Positions 58,077 to 64,000 of a stretch of DNA of 64,000 nt are shown one piece after another. The stretch's first letter is position 1. Each line of letters starts with the position of its first letter. Position numbers and translations under genes: made by a program. The notes under the pieces were generated by a model. It searched no databases. It was given only the letters and a program-made list of their open reading frames with translations, and was not told where the DNA came from. This stretch comes from Chryseobacterium wanjuense (GTDB lineage: Bacteria; Bacteroidota; Bacteroidia; Flavobacteriales; Weeksellaceae). The DNA lies in NCBI RefSeq assembly GCF_900111495.1, contig NZ_FOIU01000001.1, positions 1,240,001 through 1,304,000 on the forward strand. The letters are read 5' to 3'.

Positions 58077-59027
58077 ATGAATTTATCTATAGTTATTCCG
58101 TTATTAAACGAAGAAGCTTCATTGGAAGAGCTTTTTTCAAGGATTGATAATGTTTGTAAATCAAACAATTTATCATACGAAATCTGGTTTGTGGATGACG
58201 GAAGTACAGATTTATCCTGGAGCATTATTGAAAATCTGAAGGTTCAGCATCCTCAGATCCACGGAATAAAATTTTCCAAAAATTACGGGAAATCGCAGGC
58301 TCTTCACGCAGCTTTTGAAAGAACAAACGGAGACGTTATCATTACCATGGATGCTGATTTACAGGATTTTCCGGAAGAAATTCCTGAGCTTTACAATATG
58401 GTTATCAATGATAATTATGACATTGTTTCGGGCTGGAAAAAGAAGCGTTTTGATAATGTGATGACGAAAAATGTTCCGTCAAAATTGTTCAATGCGGCGG
58501 CGAGAAAAGTGTCGGGAGTTTATCTGCACGATTTCAATTGTGGACTGAAAGCATACAAAAAACAGGTTGTAAAAACAATCGATGTCTACGGAGATATGCA
58601 CAGATACATTCCGGTTTTGGCTGCCAATGCAGGTTTCAGAAAAATTACTGAAAAAGAGGTTCAGCATCAGGCGAGACCTTACGGAACTTCAAAATTTGGA
58701 ACGGAGCGATTCATCAGAGGTTTCCTGGATTTGGTAACACTTTGGTTTGTAAGCCGTTTCGGAGGCAGACCGATGCATTTCTTTGGAGCAGTGGGAACCT
58801 TAATGTTTATTTTTGGTTTTCTTTCTGCACTTTGGCTGGGAATTTCAAAATTAATTGATGTTTCCAGAGGAATTTATGGACATTTGATTACCAACAATCC
58901 TTGGTTTTTCATTGCTTTAACGATGATGATCATGGGAACTTTGCTTTTCATAGCCGGATTTTTAGGTGAAATGATCATCAGAACCAATAGAGAGCATAAA
59001 AACTACAATATCGACGAAGTGATTTAA
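58077..59027 (+). CDS. Glycosyltransferase family 2, GtrB/DPMS-like, membrane anchored
   Basis: Transfers a sugar from a nucleotide donor, probably to a polyprenyl phosphate or lipid, at the inner membrane. 316 residues. The GT-A domain has LSIVIPLLNEEASLEELFSRI at the start, VDDGSTDLSW (about 40-49), and the metal site MDADLQDFPEEIPEL (about 92-106, DxD). The DFNCGLKAYKKQV block (about 157-169) is typical of the DPM1/GtrB/ArnC branch. Two C-terminal membrane helices follow (about 233-257 and 272-298). It overlaps or abuts neighbours on both sides (gaps of 15 and 1 bases). Confidence 0.92.
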   Translation: MNLSIVIPLLNEEASLEELFSRIDNVCKSNNLSYEIWFVDDGSTDLSWSIIENLKVQHPQIHGIKFSKNYGKSQALHAAFERTNGDVIITMDADLQDFPEEIPELYNMVINDNYDIVSGWKKKRFDNVMTKNVPSKLFNAAARKVSGVYLHDFNCGLKAYKKQVVKTIDVYGDMHRYIPVLAANAGFRKITEKEVQHQARPYGTSKFGTERFIRGFLDLVTLWFVSRFGGRPMHFFGAVGTLMFIFGFLSALWLGISKLIDVSRGIYGHLITNNPWFFIALTMMIMGTLLFIAGFLGEMIIRTNREHKNYNIDEVI

Positions 59028-59028
59028 C

Positions 59029-59421
59029 ATGGAAGATAATTTACCCAAAATTTATTCTAAAAAAACGATTTTAGGTTTTTCTATTTTTCTTTCCACTCTT
59101 TTTGGAGGGGTGTTGCTTTATCAAAACTTAATTGATGCTAAAAAGAAAAAAGAAGCTTATATTGTTTTAGGAATTTCTATTTTGTTAACAATCATTACAA
59201 TAGCTATTGTAAATATTCCTGAAGAACCCAAAAGCTCACTTGCTTATTTGTGTGGTTTGGGAGGGGGAAGTTTATTATCCTATTATTTTGTACCAAAATA
59301 TTTTCCAAATGAAGAAGAATATCCAAAGAAGCCAATTTGGAAACCACTAATTATAGCTTTAATAATTGTTGTAATTTTTGTTACTTTAATTGTTTACGGA
59401 GCATCAATAGAAAATGGTTAA
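59029..59421 (+). CDS. Small membrane protein, unknown
   Basis: 130 residues, starting one base after the glycosyltransferase stop. Four hydrophobic segments are visible (about 14-30, 42-60, 66-84, 104-124) with short charged loops (DAKKKKEAY; PNEEEYPKKP). There is no recognised domain and no catalytic residues stand out. It is probably part of the DUF4199-glycosyltransferase operon. Confidence 0.65.
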   Translation: MEDNLPKIYSKKTILGFSIFLSTLFGGVLLYQNLIDAKKKKEAYIVLGISILLTIITIAIVNIPEEPKSSLAYLCGLGGGSLLSYYFVPKYFPNEEEYPKKPIWKPLIIALIIVVIFVTLIVYGASIENG

Positions 59422-59440
59422 AATGATGTAATAATTCAGA

Positions 59441-60169
59441 ATGAATACAAAAAGTTGTTTGAACTGCGGTCATTCAATATCCGATGAGTTTTGCCCTCAT
59501 TGCGGACAGAAAGCCGACACAGCAAGAATAACTCCCTATTCGCTTATAAAAAATGATATTCTCGGTTCAATTTGGCATGTGGAAGCCAAGTTTTTCCAAA
59601 CTTTAAAAGATATTATTATCAGACCCGGTAAAACGGCGATGGATTATATTTCAGGAAAAAGAATCAGGTACAACAATTTTATTTCGTTGTTGCTGATTCT
59701 TTTTGGTTTTAATGTGTTGGGGCTCCATTTTTATGAAAAATTTGCTCCTCAGGAAGATGTTGCAGAGTTTTCAGATTTAAGAGCTTTTTTTTCAAAATAT
59801 TCGAAAACGATCCTGTTTATCATCATTCCGGTGTTAGGAATCAACGCATATTTTCTTTTTAAAAGATTAAAATTAAATATTGCGGAACATTTTATCATTG
59901 CAACTGTTAGTCTTTTAGGAATTTTAATCATATTTTTGTTGGATGATATTGTAAGTTTGATAGGGCTATGGAAACCTGTATCAGGCATTTTCAATATTAT
60001 CGATAAAATTATATTCGGTCTTTTTATTCTCTTCCCGGCAATTACTTATTGGAATGCTTTTAAAAATTTGTACTCAAAATCAGGTCTACTGTGGAGAGTA
60101 TCGGTTCTTTATGTTTTGATGGGAATAGAAAGCTTTACTATAATTATCATTTTATATAAAATATTTTAA
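59441..60169 (+). CDS. DUF3667 domain-containing membrane protein with zinc ribbon
   Basis: 242 residues. The N-terminal zinc ribbon reads CLNCGHSISDEFCPHCGQK (residues 6-24, two CxxC pairs). It is followed by the DUF3667 core TPYSLIKNDILGSIWHVEAKFFQTLKDIIIRPGKTAMDYISGKRIRYNNFISLLLILFG (about 29-88), with the RPGKxxxxYxxGKRxxYxxP-like stretch, and then about four further membrane segments. Widespread in Bacteroidota; function unknown. Co-directional with the preceding genes, next gene 7 bases on. Confidence 0.88.
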   Translation: MNTKSCLNCGHSISDEFCPHCGQKADTARITPYSLIKNDILGSIWHVEAKFFQTLKDIIIRPGKTAMDYISGKRIRYNNFISLLLILFGFNVLGLHFYEKFAPQEDVAEFSDLRAFFSKYSKTILFIIIPVLGINAYFLFKRLKLNIAEHFIIATVSLLGILIIFLLDDIVSLIGLWKPVSGIFNIIDKIIFGLFILFPAITYWNAFKNLYSKSGLLWRVSVLYVLMGIESFTIIIILYKIF

Positions 60170-60176
60170 ATTAAAT

Positions 60177-60878
60177 ATGAAAAATATATTATACGCATTA
60201 ATGCTGGTGGCATTGGTTTCCTGCGGAAAAGTTTCTCCGAAAGGAAATATTGAAAGAAAAGACGTAGATGTGTCAGAATTTGTCAACCTTGATCTGGATG
60301 GGAAGTTCCGGGTATTTTATGGAAGGGGAACCAAAAATTTTGTTGAAATAGAAACGTATCCGAATGTTGCTGATAATCTGGATGTTGATGTGAAAGATAA
60401 AACATTATCCATCAAGGAAAAAAGAGGAACAAAAGGCGTTGACTTCTATAACATAACCATTTATTCAAAGTATAATCTTGAAAAAGTTGCCATTTCAGAT
60501 TCTGTGGAAATGAATATTTCGAGTGAAATTAAGACCGATAATTTTAGGCTTAATTTAAAAAATAACGCTACTTTTATGGGTTCGGTAAACACAAGGAGAG
60601 CGGAAGTTGAAATGCAGAACCGAAGCAGAGCCAATTTTTTGGGACAGACCAAAGATGCTGTGATAAAGATCTCTGACACAGCAAGTTTGATCGCTCCATA
60701 TTGGAAAATAGACAACCTGAAAATCGATTCTAAAAATGGAAATTATGCAGAAGTAAATGTAAAAGATTCATTAAAAGGTCATGTTCAGAATACCGCGAAA
60801 TTTATTTATTATAATGACCCGATTCGTGCATTTAAAATAGATAAAGATACACGAGTAGAAAATAAAAAACTGGATTAA
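60177..60878 (+). CDS. GIN domain (DUF2807) lipoprotein
   Basis: Putative auto-transporter-adhesin-like head domain, a right-handed beta solenoid anchored in a membrane. The lipoprotein signal ends LVSCGK (Cys16). The 233 residues are almost all short strands with a turn-per-coil pattern: VNLDLDGKFRVFYGRGTKNFVEIETYPNVADNLDVDVKDKTLSIKE (about 37-82), then LEKVAISDSVEMNISSEIKTDNFRLNLKNNATF, and AVIKISDTASLIAPYWKIDNLKIDSKNGN. Function unknown. The GyrB-like gene begins with TTG three bases after its stop. Confidence 0.85.
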   Translation: MKNILYALMLVALVSCGKVSPKGNIERKDVDVSEFVNLDLDGKFRVFYGRGTKNFVEIETYPNVADNLDVDVKDKTLSIKEKRGTKGVDFYNITIYSKYNLEKVAISDSVEMNISSEIKTDNFRLNLKNNATFMGSVNTRRAEVEMQNRSRANFLGQTKDAVIKISDTASLIAPYWKIDNLKIDSKNGNYAEVNVKDSLKGHVQNTAKFIYYNDPIRAFKIDKDTRVENKKLD

Positions 60879-60881
60879 GAG

Positions 60882-61490
60882 TTGGAAGAGAAAAAATATA
60901 CAGCGAGTAGCATTCAGACTTTGGAAGAAATGGAACATGTAAGGCTTCGTCCTCAAATGTATTTTGAAGATTGTTTTAAAGAAAACAATTTAAATTCTCT
61001 TGTATTCGGAGCCCTTTGCCACGCCATTGATGAATATTTTGACAATAATTGTAATGAAATCATTATTAATGCTGATGGAAATTCATTTAATGTAAAATAT
61101 AATGCAGGAATGTCTTTAGAAAAATCTTGGGATTTGACTAAGGCAGAATGTATTATGACAAAAATTGGAGCTTGTAGTAATGAGAAAAAACATTTGGAAG
61201 TCGGAGATGAATTTTGTAGAGTTGGAATGACTACAATAAATGGAGTTTCAGAAAAATGTGAATTAAAAACAATCTGGAACAAGCAAAAAGCTCATTTTAT
61301 TTTCGAAAAAGGAAAAACGGTTTTTAAAGAAATTTCCAAAACGGATATTTTCGAAGATGCAACAACAATCAGTTTTGAGATAGATAAAGAAATCTTTGGA
61401 AATTTTGTTTTTGAATTAAATGATCTTCAGCTGAAAATAAATTCATTAAAAGAAAAACTGCCAAATTTAAAAATTGAACTTTTAAATTAA
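60882..61490 (+). CDS. Stand-alone GyrB/ParE N-terminal-domain-like protein lacking ATPase residues
   Basis: 202 residues that align along the ATPase (GHKL) domain of GyrB. [20 protein letters not shown] (about 5-24) matches the GyrB start YxxSSIxVLxGLxxVRxRPGMY. [20 protein letters not shown] (about 41-60) matches [39 protein letters not shown] and [18 protein letters not shown] match the later ATP-lid and GVSVVNALSQKLEL regions. The catalytic Glu, Asn and Asp of GyrB (E42, N46, D73) are here Gly43, His47 and Tyr73, so ATP hydrolysis is unlikely. The transducer, toprim and C-terminal parts are absent. Start TTG 60882 is chosen by this homology; ATG 60930 is an alternative. Role unknown. Confidence 0.72.
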   Translation: [202 protein letters not shown]

Positions 61491-61497
61491 AACAACC

Positions 61498-61576
61498 TTC
61501 TGTCATTCAGAACGGAGCGAAAGCGAAGTGAAGAATCTAAAAAAAAATAGATTTCTCCTTTCGTCGAAATAACAGA
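61498..61576. repeat. Diverged facing pair of the GTCATTC...AGCGAAG element
   Basis: CTGTCATTCAGAACGGAGCG and AAGCGAAGTGAAGAATCTAA (61499-61541) are opposed by TAGATTTCTCCTTTCGTCG and AAATAACAG (61548-61574). Non-coding. Confidence 0.6.
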
Positions 61577-61648
61577 TTATTGAAATGATAAAGAAAAAAT
61601 TAAATTAAACTTAAAATTTACAAATCATAAAAAGACCAAAATACAAAT

Positions 61649-63364
61649 ATGACAACATTAGAAAAAGCAAAACTTTGGTTAAGCGATACATTTGATAAAG
61701 AAACGAGAGATGCTGTTCAACTTTTAATTGACAGCAATTCGCCTGATCTGGAAGACTCTTTTTACAGAGAGCTCGAATTCGGAACAGGAGGGATGAGAGG
61801 AATTATGGGTGTCGGAACCAATCGTTTAAATAAATATACATTAGGTCAAGCTACACAGGGACTTGCGAATTATATGTTAAAGCAATTTAAAGGAGAAGAA
61901 ATTAGTGTGGCGATTGCTTATGATGTAAGAAATAATTCAAGAGAATTCGGAAAATTGGTGGCAGATGTTTTGACGGCAAACGGAATTAAAGTATTGCTTT
62001 TCAAAAATCACAGACCGACTCCGGAATTGTCTTTCACGGTGCGTGACAAAAAATGTAACGGAGGAATTGTATTAACAGCTTCTCATAATCCGCCTGAATA
62101 TAACGGTTATAAAGTATATTGGAATGATGGCGCACAAATCGTTCCGCCACATGATGAAGCCATCATTAATGAAGTATATTCCGTGAAATTTGATGAGATT
62201 AAATTTAACGGAAACGATGATCTGATCGAATGGATTGGAGAGGAGCAGGATGAAGTGTATATCGACGCTTGTATCGAAAACTCTACGTATCAGGATGTTG
62301 GTAAGGGAAATTTAAATATTGTTTTCACATCCATCCACGGAACGACGTATACAACGGTTCCGAAAGCCTTAGAGAAAGCAGGTTTCAAGAAAATTGATCT
62401 GGTAAGGGAGCAGATGATTCCGAGTGGAAATTTCCCGACGGTGGATTCTCCCAATCCTGAAGAACCGGCAGCGTTGGAAATGGCGATGGATCTTGCAAAA
62501 ATCACAAATGCTGATATCGTGATCGGAACAGATCCGGATGGCGACAGACTGGGTATTGCCGTAAGAAATCTGGATGGAGAAATTCAGTTACTGAATGGAA
62601 ATCAGACCAATACGATTCTTACCTACTATATTTTAAATGAATGGAGAAAACAGGAAAGAATTACCGGAAAGGAATTCATCGGTTCTACGATCGTTACTTC
62701 TGATATTTTCTTCGATATTGCCCAGAGATTCGGTGTCGACTGCAAAGTAGGACTTACCGGATTCAAATGGATCGGAAAAATGATCCGTGATTTTGAAGGA
62801 AAAGAGAAATTCATTTGCGGTGGTGAAGAAAGTTTCGGATTCATGACGGGAGATTTTGTTCGTGATAAAGATTCTTGCGGAAGTATCGTTTTGGCTTGCG
62901 AAATTGCAGCCTGGTGTAAAGCCAACGGAAGAACGATGTATCAGTACCTGATCGAGATTTACCAGGAGCTGGGAATGTATTATGAAGGATTGGTAAACCT
63001 TGTCAGAAAAGGGAAAGACGGAGCAGAAGAAATTGAAAATATGATGAAAAACTTCCGCGAAAATCCTCCGAAAGAATTGGCGGGTTCACCAGTGGAAGAA
63101 GTGAAAGATTTTAAGGAACAGACCAATTTCATTGTTTCACAAAATGATAAAAAAGTAATGAATGACATTCCAAAATCGAATGTTTTGATCTACTATACTC
63201 AGGATGGAACGAAAGTTTGCGTAAGACCTTCAGGAACAGAACCCAAAATTAAATTTTACATCTCAGTAAAAGATTCCATTACTTCTGAAGCAGATTTCAG
63301 AGATAAACTGAACTCTTTGGATGAGAAAATTAATCAGGTAAAAAAAGATTTACAACTAACATAA
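61649..63364 (+). CDS. Phospho-sugar mutase (phosphoglucomutase/phosphomannomutase)
   Basis: Interconverts hexose 1- and 6-phosphates in sugar-nucleotide and glycogen metabolism; 571 residues, cytoplasmic. The alpha-D-phosphohexomutase motifs are complete: catalytic phosphoserine loop LTASHNPPEYNGYKVYW (about 141-157), metal loop GTDPDGDRLGIA (about 292-303), sugar loop GGEESFGFM (about 390-398) and phosphate loop RPSGTEPKIKFY (about 530-541). Length matches the Bacteroidota/Bacillus PgcA type rather than short PMMs. It starts after a repeat-bearing spacer and has no obvious operon partner. The exact substrate preference is undecided. Confidence 0.94.
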   Translation: MTTLEKAKLWLSDTFDKETRDAVQLLIDSNSPDLEDSFYRELEFGTGGMRGIMGVGTNRLNKYTLGQATQGLANYMLKQFKGEEISVAIAYDVRNNSREFGKLVADVLTANGIKVLLFKNHRPTPELSFTVRDKKCNGGIVLTASHNPPEYNGYKVYWNDGAQIVPPHDEAIINEVYSVKFDEIKFNGNDDLIEWIGEEQDEVYIDACIENSTYQDVGKGNLNIVFTSIHGTTYTTVPKALEKAGFKKIDLVREQMIPSGNFPTVDSPNPEEPAALEMAMDLAKITNADIVIGTDPDGDRLGIAVRNLDGEIQLLNGNQTNTILTYYILNEWRKQERITGKEFIGSTIVTSDIFFDIAQRFGVDCKVGLTGFKWIGKMIRDFEGKEKFICGGEESFGFMTGDFVRDKDSCGSIVLACEIAAWCKANGRTMYQYLIEIYQELGMYYEGLVNLVRKGKDGAEEIENMMKNFRENPPKELAGSPVEEVKDFKEQTNFIVSQNDKKVMNDIPKSNVLIYYTQDGTKVCVRPSGTEPKIKFYISVKDSITSEADFRDKLNSLDEKINQVKKDLQLT

Positions 63365-63459
63365 ATTAAATGCAGCAATGTATCAGTCTGGCAATATACC
63401 AATTATTGTTACCTGTTGCATTGTTATTGTTACATTAAAATAATTAAATAAAAAATAAA
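63365..63459. other. Spacer with TTGTTAC/GCATTG words
   Basis: GCAGCAATGTATCAGTCTGG on the left and TTGTTACCTGTTGCATTGTT on the right are weakly inverse; probably another degenerate word-type spacer. No gene. Confidence 0.3.
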
Positions 63460-64000
63460 GTGAAAGTTTCAAAATTAGCGGCGAACCTGATCGGTTCTGA
63501 AATTGTAAAAATTGGTAACGAAGTAAATGATTTAAAAGCAAAGGGAGCGGAAATTGCTAATCTTACGATTGGTGATTTGAATTCTAATATCTATCCGATT
63601 CCTGCAAAGTTGAAGGAAGAAATTCAGAAGGCTTATCAGAACAACCTGACAAATTATCCGCCTGCTAACGGACTTTTATCTTTAAGAAAAGAGGTTTCTA
63701 AAGACCTAAAAACCAGATGGAATCTTGATTATTCCCCGGAAGATATTTTAATCACGGCTGGTTCAAGACCTTTGATTTACGCGGTGTACAAAACGATCGT
63801 CGACGAAGGTGATAAAGTAGTTTATCCGATCCCGTCTTGGAACAACAACCATTATGCCTACCTTACTTCAGCTGATGCGGTAGAAGTGAAGACGACCCCT
63901 GAAAACAATTTCCTTCCGACTGCGGATGACTTAAGACCTCACTTGTCGGGAGCAGTTCTGGTAGCGCTTTGCTCGCCTTTGAACCCGACTGGGACGATGT
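63460..64000 (+). CDS. Pyridoxal-phosphate aminotransferase class I/II (3' end outside the window)
   Basis: Fold-type I aminotransferase, first about 180 residues visible. It begins with GTG at 63460 (read as VKVSKLAANLIGSEIVKI). The N-terminal segment ANLTIGDLNSNIYPIP (about 34-49), NYPPANGLLSLRKEV (about 66-80), ILITAGSRPLIYAVYKTIVDEGDKVVYPIPSWNNNHY (about 100-136) and CSPLNPTGTM (about 171-180) are the standard AAT-I landmarks, including the PLP-phosphate region and the Asn of NPTG. The catalytic lysine lies beyond the edge. It is probably an aspartate-type aminotransferase; substrate unproven. 95 bases after the phosphomutase. Confidence 0.9.
   Translation, partial: MKVSKLAANLIGSEIVKIGNEVNDLKAKGAEIANLTIGDLNSNIYPIPAKLKEEIQKAYQNNLTNYPPANGLLSLRKEVSKDLKTRWNLDYSPEDILITAGSRPLIYAVYKTIVDEGDKVVYPIPSWNNNHYAYLTSADAVEVKTTPENNFLPTADDLRPHLSGAVLVALCSPLNPTGTM

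Noticed and set aside
1..64000. CRISPR array, tRNA or rRNA genes, prophage or transposase
   Set aside because: No regularly spaced identical direct repeats, no tRNA-like T-loop strings in spacers, and no integrase, transposase or capsid-like frames were seen. The repeats present are inverted and irregularly placed.

Overview
The window reads as a chromosomal segment of a low-GC Flavobacteriia bacterium, most likely Chryseobacterium or a close Weeksellaceae relative. The reasons are five secreted proteins with type IX secretion (T9SS) C-terminal sorting domains, repeated TAnnTTTG promoter elements of the Bacteroidota type, a mevalonate-pathway kinase beside a UbiA prenyltransferase, menaquinone genes, a DUF4286/DUF4920/DUF4199/DUF3667 set typical of the group, and a GG-leader peptide of the kind seen in Chryseobacterium. 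I count 61 protein-coding genes (two cut by the window edges), 57 of them on the plus strand. There is one clear RNA gene (SRP RNA, minus strand) and one candidate small RNA. I saw no tRNA, rRNA, CRISPR array, transposase or prophage.

Layout. 0-2.5 kb: F1 ATPase alpha (5' truncated by the window) and gamma. 2.7-4.4 kb: CBS-domain membrane protein and ClpS. 4.5-10.9 kb: secreted metallopeptidase, uridine kinase, DivIC-like protein, methylmalonyl-CoA mutase small subunit, DinB protein, methyltransferase, lipoprotein. 11.4-16.7 kb: M20 dipeptidase, three tandem T9SS cargo proteins, SDR. 16.9-25.7 kb: electron transfer flavoprotein, bifunctional nuclease, nucleoside transporter, ECF sigma factor with a probable membrane partner and a barrel protein, thiolase. 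26.4-33.5 kb: UMF1 transporter, reprolysin-like protease, mevalonate kinase with UbiA enzyme, proline dehydrogenase. 33.6-37.8 kb: mostly non-coding DNA with a candidate small RNA, an XRE regulator with an operator array, M14 peptidase, DUF4920 protein and large repeat islands. 37.9-45.7 kb: amino-acid permease, an isolated TssE/TssF-like pair, UvrA. 45.9-49.5 kb: small secreted proteins, lipoproteins and a cysteine-containing GG-leader peptide. 49.7-57.3 kb: GyrA, TPR protein, MenB, MenA, SRPBCC, metallo-hydrolase and SRP RNA. 57.5-61.5 kb: a tight membrane/glycosyltransferase operon ending in a short GyrB-like protein that has lost its ATPase residues. 61.6-64 kb: phosphohexomutase and a truncated aminotransferase.

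The genes are mostly housekeeping. The unusual material lies between them. Several families of dispersed inverted repeats fill the spacers. One long hairpin element occurs in two copies whose stems differ in sequence yet are each perfectly self-complementary, flanked by conserved ends. A second family, built on TAGTATTAG...TGTCATNCTGAG...CGAAGnATCTCAA, occurs about fifteen times and forms nested palindromes; one copy appears to have supplied a start codon. The best protein-level oddities are the stand-alone, catalytically degenerate GyrB N-domain, the four-cysteine GG-leader peptide, the orphan T6SS baseplate pair and the orphan mutase subunit.
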